Of a stretch of 8,099 nt of DNA, positions 1 through 7,400 are shown in pieces. The stretch comes from Phycisphaerales bacterium UBA7812 (GTDB lineage: Bacteria > Planctomycetota > Phycisphaerae > Phycisphaerales > UBA1924): positions 1 through 8,099 of the forward strand of contig DLBY01000033.1 in assembly GCA_002480345.1 (NCBI GenBank). Direction: 5' to 3'. Position 1 is the stretch's first letter, and each line of letters begins with the position of its first letter. The notes under the pieces are model-generated. The model made no database searches and had not been told where the DNA came from. It saw only the letters and a list, made by a program, of their open reading frames with translations. Both the position numbers and the translations under genes were made by a program.

Positions 1-1113
1 CTCGAGCCCGATGCAGGCTTCGGTGGTCGCGTTCCCGAGGCGCCCGACGCCCTTGTAGGGCATGAAGTGCTGTGTAAAGGTCTTCTGTTCACCCGGGAGG
101 AGCCAGGTGAAGTCGGGCTGGTTGTCGGTGTAGACGCCGCACATGAGCTCGATATAGGGGCCGTTCTCGTCGGTGAGATGACGGTCCCAGGCTCTCCCGA
201 ATTCACCGTGCCCCCAGGTCCACTGCTTTTTGCCCGGGCTGACATGCCGGTTGGCGACATGGAGCAGGCCCGCCTGTCGCCCCCAGTCGTAGCTTCCGAC
301 AAAGTTGAAGTCGGAGTGGTAAGCCATGTAGGAGGTGGGGACGGGGATGTTGCGATAGCGGCTGATGTCCGTTCCGGGGCTGTAGTCGACCTTGTAGTAC
401 TCCCCCGTCGCGATCGGGAAATCGGAGACATCACGCTTGCCATGATCCATGACCGCTCGGACATCGGGTGGGAACATGGACTGGTGGTTCTCGTCGACGG
501 CGCAGGCGGGGTTGGCCCACCACAAGAAGGTCTGGGGGAGGCGGGTTCGGTTGTGGAGGCGGACATCGATCTCGAGAACGGCACGCCCCGGGCGGAGGCG
601 GAGGCCGTGCGTGCCTCGGGTGCCGTGCATGCGATCGATCTCGTGGCACCAGACGGTGACAGAGCCGTCCTCGTGCTGCTCGATCTCGCAGTCGACGGGG
701 CCGTAGGTGTTGGGGCGATGGTGCTGGGGCCAGTTGAACTCGATGCCGCCCGAGATCCAGGGGCCGGCGAGGCCCACGAGGGCGGGCTTGATGACTTCGT
801 TGTGATAGACGAAGTGGTAGTTGTTGGTCTTGTCGAGCGCCATCTGGACGCGTCCGCCCAATGCCGGCAGGATCATGATGCGCAGGTACTCGTTCTCGAG
901 GAACACCGCGTCCCACTCGACATCGCGCTTCTCGTGGGCGATTTTCTCCGTGACCGGGTAGGGGTATACGGCGCCGCTCGAACCCTGGTAGACGCGTTTA
1001 TCCAGGAACATCGGGTTCCGGTCGGGCTCGCCCACCTCGTAGGTCGGGATCGAAACGCGAGTCCGTTCGGCGCGGACCCGCTGGGTATTCGATTGGTCAC
1101 TGGTGATGGTCAC
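1..1113 (-). CDS. DUF5107-domain protein, N-terminal part (runs off left edge)
   Basis: The minus strand is open from a GTG at 1113 down to position 1, giving 371 residues without a stop; the C-terminal part lies outside the window. The protein begins VTITSDQSNTQRVRAERTRV and then carries the conserved run IPTYEVGEPDRNPMF (about residues 22-36), VYQGSSGAVYPYPV, FLENEYLRIMILPALGGRVQ, ALVGLAGPWISGGIEFNWP followed by QHHRP, and GKRDVSDFPIATGEYYKVDY. I recognise this as the DUF5107 domain, usually the N-terminal part of proteins of roughly 1000 residues or more with TPR repeats behind it. No signal peptide or membrane segment is visible, so a cytoplasmic location is likely. The start was chosen because GAAAGG lies 7 nt upstream, an in-frame TGA lies upstream without any ATG between, and the conserved block begins about 20 residues later. 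The LPALGGR and GGIEFNW motifs recall the galactose mutarotase-like fold, which is an inference. The biochemical function is unknown. It is divergent from the XylR-like gene, which suggests a carbohydrate-related role. Confidence 0.88.
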   Translation of the reverse strand, partial: MTITSDQSNTQRVRAERTRVSIPTYEVGEPDRNPMFLDKRVYQGSSGAVYPYPVTEKIAHEKRDVEWDAVFLENEYLRIMILPALGGRVQMALDKTNNYHFVYHNEVIKPALVGLAGPWISGGIEFNWPQHHRPNTYGPVDCEIEQHEDGSVTVWCHEIDRMHGTRGTHGLRLRPGRAVLEIDVRLHNRTRLPQTFLWWANPACAVDENHQSMFPPDVRAVMDHGKRDVSDFPIATGEYYKVDYSPGTDISRYRNIPVPTSYMAYHSDFNFVGSYDWGRQAGLLHVANRHVSPGKKQWTWGHGEFGRAWDRHLTDENGPYIELMCGVYTDNQPDFTWLLPGEQKTFTQHFMPYKGVGRLGNATTEACIGLE

Positions 1114-1120
1114 TTCCCGA

Positions 1121-1126
1121 CCTTTC
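1121..1126 (-). promoter_or_regulatory. Ribosome binding site for the DUF5107 gene
   Basis: On the minus strand GAAAGG ends 7 nt before the GTG at 1113. It supports the GTG start, since no ATG is available in frame before the upstream stop. Confidence 0.5.
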
Positions 1127-1162
1127 TTCGAGCCTGCACGACCGTGTTTCTCGCCGGCGTGT

Positions 1163-1183
1163 GCACCGCTCCCGGAGCGGTGC
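1163..1183. promoter_or_regulatory. Perfect inverted repeat, candidate operator or leader hairpin
   Basis: Arms GCACCGCTC (1163-1171) and GAGCGGTGC (1175-1183) are exact reverse complements around the 3-nt centre CCG. The repeat lies 49 nt upstream of the DUF5107 start, between that gene and the divergent regulator. If the promoter candidate at 1212-1239 is right, the repeat falls in the early transcribed leader, where a bound repressor or an RNA hairpin would act. There is no T-run on either side, so it is not a typical intrinsic terminator. Which protein, if any, binds it is not known. Confidence 0.5.
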
Positions 1184-1211
1184 GTTCACGGGCGAATTGC
1201 TGCCACTTATG

Positions 1212-1239
1212 AGTATCCACCATCCTGGCGGGCATCCAA
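1212..1239 (-). promoter_or_regulatory. Candidate promoter for the DUF5107 gene
   Basis: On the minus strand TTGGAT (1239-1234) is followed after 16 nt by GATACT (1217-1212). Both are partial matches to sigma-70 type hexamers, in a stretch less GC-rich than its surroundings. Transcription would start near 1205, upstream of the inverted repeat and the GTG start. This is a weak call by eye. Confidence 0.28.
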
Positions 1240-1249
1240 GCGGGATTCG

Positions 1250-1277
1250 TTGCAGGCCCGTAGCCTATCTTTATCAA
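1250..1277 (+). promoter_or_regulatory. Candidate promoter for the XylR-like gene
   Basis: TTGCAG (1250-1255) and TATCAA (1272-1277) are separated by 16 nt, in the most AT-rich stretch of this intergenic region. The start point would be near 1284, leaving a leader of about 80 nt before the chosen ATG. An 8-bp direct repeat GGATCGGT (1308-1315 and 1347-1354) lies in that leader and could be a site for autoregulation, but the motif is short and GATCGG is common in this DNA. Confidence 0.25.
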
Positions 1278-1365
1278 ATCTGCTCGGGTGGTCACTTCGA
1301 GCGCCGCGGATCGGTCGCGATGCGTCAGACTGTGGGCGGTCGAGTTGGATCGGTGTCTCTCCGGC

Positions 1366-2589
1366 ATGATGGATGGCGGCTTGAAAGAGTTCGAACCCAA
1401 GCGAGTCCTGCTCTGGATCGAATCGTCCCGCGCGTACGGGCGTGGATGTTTGCTGGGCATCGCGGACTATTGCCGCACGCACGATCCGTGGCGGCTGGTG
1501 CATGTCGAGCGCGACTTGGAGCAGACGGTTCCGCCATTCCTCGCGGCGATGCGCTTCGATGGTGTGATCTCTCGCTCCGAGAACCGCGAGATCGCCGAGG
1601 CGCTCGAGTCGCTGGGGGTGCCGATCGTGGACCTGCGCGGCGCGATCCAGCCCACGCACGGGCACATGATCGACACCGACCCCTCGGCGTGCGCGGAACT
1701 GGCGTTCGAGCATTTCTGGGAGCGCGGGCTCTCCACCATGGCATTCTGCGGGTACGAGGGCGTGGACTGGTCGGACCGGCGCCGGGACGCGTTCGCCGCG
1801 TATTCAAGCGAGCGGAACATCAAGATCAGTGTCTTCCAGTCTAGGGCGCAGCCGGAGCGCCACGGGACGCTGTGGCACGAGGCGCAGGGCGAACGAGAAG
1901 ACCCCGGGCTGAGCGCATGGCTGCGGGCGCTGCCCAAGCCCGTCGCGGTGTTCGCCGCGAACGATGTGCGCGGCAGGCAGGTTCTCACCGCGTGCTCGGC
2001 CTCCGGCATCGCGGTGCCCGAGCAGGTCGCGGTGCTGGGCGTGGACAACGACGAGGTGATCTGCGAACTGTCCCACCCGCAGCTGAGCAGCATCGAGCCC
2101 GACACCGCGGCGATCGGATATGCCGGCGCGAAGACGCTCGACCGGCTGATGGCGCGAGAGAAGGACGACGCGAAGCCTACGGCGCTTCGGCTCGTGCGCC
2201 CGTGCGGAGTGCTGACGAGGCTCTCGACCGACATCGCCGCGATTGACGATCTCGCGGTCGGCGAGGCGGTCAGCATCATCCGCGAGCGCAGCGGGAACAT
2301 CTCAAGCGTCGAGGAACTCGCGGCCGCGGTCGGGGTGAGCCGTGCAACGCTGGAACGGCGCTTCCGTGATGCGCTCGGGCGATCGCCCAGGCAGGAGATC
2401 GATCGGGTTCGGCTCGACCGGGCGCGGACGCTTGTCAGGCGGACGACCTATCCGCTGCACCAGATCGCGAACATGGTGGGCTACTCCAACTCTTCGAGAT
2501 TGCTGGACGCGTATAGGCGGCACTTCGGGATCACCCCGGGCGCGGACCGGGACAGCGCCGATCAACCCTACGCGGATGTCGAATCCTGA
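1366..2589 (+). CDS. XylR-type transcriptional regulator (sugar-binding domain plus AraC HTH)
   Basis: This 407-residue protein has the architecture and length of E. coli XylR (about 390 residues). Residues about 12-285 form a LacI/periplasmic-binding-protein-like ligand domain, opening with KRVLLWIESSRAYGRGCLLG and including VAVFAANDVRGRQVL and VAVLGVDNDEVICELSHPQL, typical of the family. Residues about 299-397 form an AraC-type domain with two helix-turn-helix units: SVEELAAAVGVSRATLERRF and HQIANMVGYSNSSRLLDAY. The end, FGITPGADR, departs from the usual TPxxYR. It should bind a sugar in the cytoplasm and control nearby catabolic genes, usually as an activator. The frame is open upstream to a GTG at 1288, but homologues begin just before the first strand, so the ATG at 1366 (or 1369) is preferred; no clear Shine-Dalgarno precedes either. 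It is divergent from the DUF5107 gene and convergent with the symporter. I give no gene symbol because the ligand is unlikely to be known from sequence. Confidence 0.92.
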   Translation: MMDGGLKEFEPKRVLLWIESSRAYGRGCLLGIADYCRTHDPWRLVHVERDLEQTVPPFLAAMRFDGVISRSENREIAEALESLGVPIVDLRGAIQPTHGHMIDTDPSACAELAFEHFWERGLSTMAFCGYEGVDWSDRRRDAFAAYSSERNIKISVFQSRAQPERHGTLWHEAQGEREDPGLSAWLRALPKPVAVFAANDVRGRQVLTACSASGIAVPEQVAVLGVDNDEVICELSHPQLSSIEPDTAAIGYAGAKTLDRLMAREKDDAKPTALRLVRPCGVLTRLSTDIAAIDDLAVGEAVSIIRERSGNISSVEELAAAVGVSRATLERRFRDALGRSPRQEIDRVRLDRARTLVRRTTYPLHQIANMVGYSNSSRLLDAYRRHFGITPGADRDSADQPYADVES

Positions 2590-2599
2590 GCGGACGACT

Positions 2600-4225
2600 T
2601 CACCAGAAGATGATGTAGAAGACCCCGACCGCGGCGAGAACCAGCCCGCCCGCGAACGCCGCGGGCTTCGAGGTGTGGAGCTCGACCTTCGCATTCGCAG
2701 GGAGGTCCCACTTTTCAGGGCTCGGCGCGGCCAGCGTGAGCACGATCATCGCGGCGATGCAGACCGCGAACGCGATCAGGGTCTGAAGCAGGAAATGGAT
2801 GCCATGGGTGTTCTGCGAGAACTGGAGGGCGCCGTACGCGGCGGGACCGATGAGCAGGGCGCTCGTGCCGGCGATCGCGGGGGCTCGCTTGAGAGCGAGT
2901 CCGCCGAGGAACGCGGCGACGGTCCCGGGCCAGATATAGCCCTGGAACTGCTGGATGAAATTGAAGACACCGTCGAAGCCGGGCAACTGGTCAAGAATGG
3001 TCGCGAGCGTGGCGCCGATCGCAACGAAAGCGAGTACAGCGACGCGTCCGATCCAGAGAAGGCGTGTGTCGGTCGCGTCCCTGCGGATGTGTTGCTTGTA
3101 GACATCCATCGTGAAGAGCGTGGAGGCGCTGTTCAGCATCGACGCGAGCGAACTGATGACCGCGCCCGCGATCGCAGCGAAAATGAACCCCCGCACGCCG
3201 GACGGGATGAGGTTCCGGATGAGGGTTGGGAAGGCCTCGTCCGCCGCGGCGTCGGCGGTCCCGATCCCGAGCTCATCGGCGTAGAGCTGAGACGAGATGA
3301 TGCCCGGCATGACGATGAAGAAGGGCACGAGCAGCCAGAGCGCGGCGGCGAAGACCATGCCGGATTGCGCGTGTCCCAGGCTCTTCGCGGCGAGGGCTCG
3401 CTGGACGATGAACTGGTTCAGGCCGCAGTAGTAGATCAGGACGATCCACATGCCGCCGATCACGCCCGTCCAGGGCAGGTTTGGATCGCTCGCGGGTTTG
3501 ATCATGTGCAGGCGGTCGGCGTTCGCATCGGCGAACACGCTCCATCCACCGACCGCGTCGAGGCCCGTGAAAAACGCGTAGGCACCGCCCCCCAGAAGGG
3601 CCGCCCCGAAGAAAAGGTCAGCGACCGCGACGGCTTTGAGCCCGCCCCACGCGGTGTAGGCGGTCGCGGCGAGGGCGAGCGCCGCGACACCCATCCAGAG
3701 GGGGACATCGAAGATCTTGTGGATGGTGAGCCCGCCGGAGTAGAAGACGCTGGTCAGCAGGATCGCGACATAGATGACGACGGTGTAGCCCGCCATGATC
3801 GCGCGGGTCGCGGGGCTGAATCGGCGCTCGAGGAACTCGGGCATGGTGTAGATGCCCGCTTTCAGGAACCGGGGCATCAGCGTGAAGGCGATCACGATGA
3901 TGCCGACGGAGCCCGCGAGCTGCCAGTTCGAGACGGCGAGTCCCACATCGCCCGCGCCCTGGCCCGCCATGCCCACGAGTTGCTCGGTCGAGATATTCGC
4001 GGCGACGATCGAGAGGCCGATCATGGGCCAGACCAGGCCCCGTCCCCCCAGGAAGTAGTCCTCGCCTGTGCGTTCCTTCCGGCTCGCGAAGAGTGCGACG
4101 CCGATCGCGGTTGCCACGAATGCACCGAAGACCAGGAGGTCGATCGGAGTCAGCGAGATGCCGCGTGCGGCACTCATCGGCGCTTGCGTCGCGAGCACAA
4201 ACTCGATCATGAAGGGCATGCTCAC
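2600..4225 (-). CDS. Sodium/solute symporter, SGLT-like (SSS family)
   Basis: This 541-residue membrane protein, nearly the length of Vibrio SGLT, should couple inward sodium movement to uptake of a small solute, most likely a sugar, across the cytoplasmic membrane. About 14 hydrophobic segments are visible. Family signatures include RTGEDYFLGGRGLVW (about 52-66), IVAANISTEQLVGMAGQG (73-90), KAGIYTMPEFLERRF (122-136), YTAWGGLKAV (190-199), GLNQFIVQRALAAK (268-281) and SSLASMLNSASTLFTMDVY (358-376). A75, I78, A355, S358 and S359 align with the sodium-site residues of Vibrio SGLT as I remember them. Several galactose-contact positions differ, so the substrate is open. The GTG at 4225 is preferred because AAGGAG lies 9 nt upstream; the in-frame ATG at 4219 would leave a 15-nt spacing. 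The gene is divergent from the GH2 gene, which suggests import of that enzyme's product, and its stop lies 10 bp from the regulator's stop. Confidence 0.94.
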   Translation of the reverse strand: MSMPFMIEFVLATQAPMSAARGISLTPIDLLVFGAFVATAIGVALFASRKERTGEDYFLGGRGLVWPMIGLSIVAANISTEQLVGMAGQGAGDVGLAVSNWQLAGSVGIIVIAFTLMPRFLKAGIYTMPEFLERRFSPATRAIMAGYTVVIYVAILLTSVFYSGGLTIHKIFDVPLWMGVAALALAATAYTAWGGLKAVAVADLFFGAALLGGGAYAFFTGLDAVGGWSVFADANADRLHMIKPASDPNLPWTGVIGGMWIVLIYYCGLNQFIVQRALAAKSLGHAQSGMVFAAALWLLVPFFIVMPGIISSQLYADELGIGTADAAADEAFPTLIRNLIPSGVRGFIFAAIAGAVISSLASMLNSASTLFTMDVYKQHIRRDATDTRLLWIGRVAVLAFVAIGATLATILDQLPGFDGVFNFIQQFQGYIWPGTVAAFLGGLALKRAPAIAGTSALLIGPAAYGALQFSQNTHGIHFLLQTLIAFAVCIAAMIVLTLAAPSPEKWDLPANAKVELHTSKPAAFAGGLVLAAVGVFYIIFW

Positions 4226-4234
4226 GGCGCGAGT

Positions 4235-4240
4235 CTCCTT
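4235..4240 (-). promoter_or_regulatory. Ribosome binding site that favours the GTG start of the symporter
   Basis: AAGGAG on the minus strand lies 9 nt before GTG at 4225 and 15 nt before ATG at 4219. The two starts are in frame (GTG AGC ATG), so the choice changes the protein by only two residues. Confidence 0.6.
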
Positions 4241-4262
4241 GGGCCTCGTTGGCGGGTTCAAC

Positions 4263-4291
4263 AGGATAAACGACGGGGGTGTCGGTGTGTC
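4263..4291 (-). promoter_or_regulatory. Candidate promoter for the symporter gene
   Basis: On the minus strand TATCCT (4268-4263) is preceded after 17 nt by GACACA (4291-4286), a poor -35 element. It sits in a small AT-richer patch within otherwise GC-rich DNA. A poor -35 would fit an activator-dependent promoter. The call is made by eye and is weak. Confidence 0.25.
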
Positions 4292-4311
4292 CGCTCGGGG
4301 TTTAGGGTGCT

Positions 4312-4388
4312 GTGATCGGGTGGGTGGTGACAAGAAAGAGCGATGCACGGGCAACGGAGAGCGATTGGGCAGCGTGATCGGACGGGTG
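4312..4388. repeat. Pair of imperfect 15-bp direct repeats
   Basis: GTGATCGGGTGGGTG (4312-4326) and GTGATCGGACGGGTG (4374-4388) agree at 13 of 15 positions. Their starts are 62 bp apart, close to six helical turns, and they bracket the 21-bp-spaced repeat. The right copy overlaps the region expected for the -35 element of the GH2 promoter. They may be a second set of regulator sites, or chance in GC-rich DNA where GATCGG is common. Confidence 0.3.
4331..4365. promoter_or_regulatory. Direct repeat at 21-bp spacing, candidate AraC/XylR-type operator
   Basis: CAAGAAAGAGCGAT (4331-4344) and CAACGGAGAGCGAT (4352-4365) match at 11 of 14 positions, with an exact 8-bp core AGAGCGAT. The start-to-start distance is 21 bp, two helical turns. 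AraC-family proteins typically bind two directly repeated half-sites with this phasing, for example the araI1-araI2 pair. The repeat lies between the symporter and the GH2 gene, about 80 nt upstream of the GH2 start and just upstream of its -10 candidate. It is the best candidate for the site of the XylR-like regulator encoded in this window. Confidence 0.45.
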
Positions 4389-4395
4389 TGTTCTC

Positions 4396-4401
4396 TAGAC
4401 T
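4396..4401 (+). promoter_or_regulatory. Candidate -10 element of the GH2 gene
   Basis: TAGACT matches four of six positions of the sigma-70 -10 hexamer and lies about 40 nt before the start codon. No good -35 is seen; the hexamer 17 nt upstream is CGTGAT. A missing -35 is common where an AraC-type activator recruits polymerase, which would fit the direct repeat ending at 4365. Confidence 0.28.
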
Positions 4402-4432
4402 GAATTCGCCCGAAAGATGCTCGTTCGAACCC

Positions 4433-4437
4433 GGAGG
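4433..4437 (+). promoter_or_regulatory. Strong ribosome binding site of the GH2 gene
   Basis: GGAGG sits 5 nt upstream of the ATG at 4443 and is the strongest Shine-Dalgarno in the window. Together with the signal peptide that begins at this ATG it fixes the start. Confidence 0.7.
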
Positions 4438-4442
4438 CTCTC

Positions 4443-7400
4443 ATGCGCGGCGGACCGATTCGCTTTCTCATCACAGTTCTTGCCGCTCTGGGCGTTGCTC
4501 TGGCAGGTAGCGCCGCGCATGCCGGATCCGACCGGAGCGTGACCATCTCGGGCACTTGGCGCGTCGCGTTGGATCGCCAGGACGAGGGACGCGCGGCCCT
4601 GTCGCGGGCGTTCCCGTCGGACCGGGGCGAGGTCTGGCTCCCCGGCTCGATCCAGGCGCAGGGACTCGGCGATGCCCCGACTTGGGATTCGCCCTGGATC
4701 GCGGACAAGCGCGAGGCTGAATGGGCTCGCGCGGAATACGACCCGTACCGCGACCCGGCTCACTTCAAGATGCCCTTCTGGCTGCAGCCCGCGCGGGTCT
4801 ATGTCGGCGCGGCGGTGTTCGAACGCGAGATCCACATCCCGCGCGCATGGGCCGGGCTGCATGTGCAGGTTGCGCTCGAGCGGGTGCACTGGGTAAGCGA
4901 GGCGTGGCTGGACGGCGATCCCCTCGGAAAGCAAGAGAGTCTGAGCACGGCTCATCTCTATGACCTGGGCGTTGTCGGGACCGATCTCGACGCGGGCGAG
5001 CACACCCTGACGCTCCGGGTGGACAATCGCCTCGCGTACGGCGTGGGCCCCAACGCGCACAGTGTTTCGGACCACACGCAGGGCAACTGGAACGGCATCG
5101 TCGGCGCGATGGAACTTCGTGCAACGCCGCGTGTTGCCATTGAGCGCGTCCGCGTGACGCCGGACGCGGCGGGGAAGCGCGCCCGCGCTCAGGTACTGCT
5201 GATCAACCGCACGACAACAGACGCTCCGGTCGAAGTGCGGGTGCGGGCGGAGGCGGAGGGGGCGGCCGAGGTGGTCGCGACGGCAAGCGGGCTCGTGCCG
5301 GCGGGGGAGCGGATCTGGATTCCGATCGATCTTGACCTCGGTCCCGGGGCCGTGATGTGGAGCGAGTTCACGCCCGATGTCTACAGCCTGACGGTTGACA
5401 CTTCGAGCGAACTCGGCGTTGATTCGCACCGGACGGTGTTCGGCTTGCGGGATATCGGCACCGCTGACGGGCGCTTCATTGTGAACGGCGAACCGATCTT
5501 CCTGCGCGGCACGCTGGATTGCCTGATCTATCCGGAAACCGGTTACGCGCCGATGGATGTCGCCGCGTGGGAGCGGGTGTACCGCCGCGTGAAGGAATTC
5601 GGGCTCAATCATGTTCGGTACCACTCGTGGTGTCCGCCCGAGGCGGCCTTCGAAGCGGCGGATCGGATCGGTGTGTATCTCCAGGTCGAAGGACCTTTCT
5701 GGACAAACCAGGGGCCTCAACTCGGGCTCGGTCAGCCGATCGACCGGTATGTGTACGACGAGACCGATCGGATCCTCGCGGCGTACGGGAATCACCCCTC
5801 GTTCGTGCTGATGGCGTACGGCAACGAGCCCAACGGGCCCGAGCGAGGGGCGAAGTACCTCAGGGGGTGGGTCGACCATTACAAGGCCGCGGATCCGCGG
5901 CGGTTGTACACGAGCGGTTCGGGCTGGCCCATCATCGACGAGAGCCAGTTCCATGTGACCTACGAGCCACGCATCCAGCGATGGGGCGAGGGGCTGAAGA
6001 GCACGATCAACAGCACCCCTCCCTCGACCGAACGGGACTACACCGACTTCGTCGATCGGTACGACGCGCCGATCATCGCGCACGAGATCGGGCAATGGTG
6101 CGTGTTCCCCGACTTCAGCGAGATGGGTAAGTACACGGGTCACCTGAAACCCAAGAACTTCGAGATCTTCCGTGATCTGCTCGAGGAAAGCGGTCAAGGA
6201 CACCTTGCGGGAGCGTTCCTGATGTCGTCGGGACGCCTTCAGGTGATGTGCTACAAGGAAGAGATCGAGGCGGCGCTGCGCACGCCGGGGTACGGCGGAT
6301 TCCAGTTGCTGGATCTTCACGATTTCCCGGGGCAGGGCACGGCGTTGGTGGGGGTGTTGGATCCGTTCTGGGATCCGAAGCCGTATATCACCGCGGAGGA
6401 GTTCCGCTTGTTCTGCGGGCCCATCACACCACTCGCGCGCCTGGAGAAGCGGGTCTACACCTCTGGAGACGCACTGGACGCGACGCTTCAGGTCGCGCAG
6501 TTCGGCGGCGAAGATCTTCGCGGTGCCCGGGTTGTGTGGTCGCTCGAGACGCCGGGGGGGAGGGTGCTCGAGTCAGGATCATTCGAAGGGCTCGATCTGC
6601 CGAGCGGCGAGCTCTGCGACATCGGTGTCGCCCGCGCAACACTCCGGAGCGAGCGGGCGAGACGGCTCGTGTTGCGGACGCGTGTGGAGAGCGTGGGGGC
6701 GGAGAACACCTGGGATCTGTGGGTGTACCCCAGAGAGCAAGAAGCTCCGGTGCCCGAGGGCGTCCTCCTCACCCACGATCTGGACGACGACGCGGTCCGC
6801 CGACTCGATGAGGGTGGGACGGTCGTGTTGCTCCCGCCCGCAGACCGCATCGAGGGCGGCGTCGCCTTCGGGTTCTCGCCCGTGTTCTGGAACACGGCGT
6901 GGACCGCGGACCAGCCGCCCCACACCCTGGGCGTTCATCTCGACCCGGCGCACCCGCTCTTCGCGGGCTTCCCGACCTCGGCGCACACCGATTGGCAATG
7001 GTGGGACCTGATCGGATATCCCGGAGCAGAGGCCGGCGCCATGGTGATCGATGACCTTCCTGCCGAGATCGACCCGATCGTCCGCCCGATCGACACCTGG
7101 TTCCGTTCCCGTCGTCTCGCGTGTCTGTTCGAGGCCCGCGTGGGTTCGGGTAAGTTGATCGTCTGTTCATTCGATCTGACGACCGATCTCGACCAACGCC
7201 CCGCCGCGAAGCGGATGCGTGCCAGCCTGATGCGCTACATCGAGTCCGACTCGTGCGCCCCGTCGGCGAGCGTCGATCCCGCCGCGATCCGCGGGTTGTT
7301 CAGGGATCCGTCGGTGATGGAGCGGCTCGGCGCTCGCCCCGTCGGTCCGATCAGCGCCCAGCCCGGCTTCCCCGCTTCTCATGCGATCGACGGGGATCCC

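Noticed and set aside
67..1212. Open plus-strand frame of 381 codons opposite the DUF5107 gene
   Set aside because: The protein is a low-complexity run of V, D, G and A without any family motif, while the minus strand gives clear DUF5107 motifs. It is a shadow of GC-rich codons.
1308..1354. 8-bp direct repeat GGATCGGT in the leader of the regulator
   Set aside because: The spacing of 39 bp is not in helical phase and GATCGG is frequent throughout the window, so it is not supported as an operator.
1288..1365. N-terminal extension of the XylR-like protein from a GTG at 1288
   Set aside because: The extra 26 residues do not resemble the family, no ribosome binding site precedes the GTG, and homologues begin close to the KRVLLWIE strand.
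2342..4315. Open plus-strand frame of 657 codons across the end of the regulator and the whole symporter
   Set aside because: The product is rich in R, E, D and G and matches nothing, and it overlaps two well-supported genes. Long antisense frames are expected at this GC content.
4226..4708. N-terminal extension of the symporter frame up to 4708
   Set aside because: It would overlap the GH2 coding region and its signal peptide, and the extension has no symporter-like sequence. The GTG at 4225 with AAGGAG is the natural start.
4395..6320. Open minus-strand frame of 641 codons opposite the GH2 gene
   Set aside because: It has no domain or signal peptide, it is R-, P- and H-rich, and the opposite strand encodes a coherent exported hydrolase with its own ribosome binding site.
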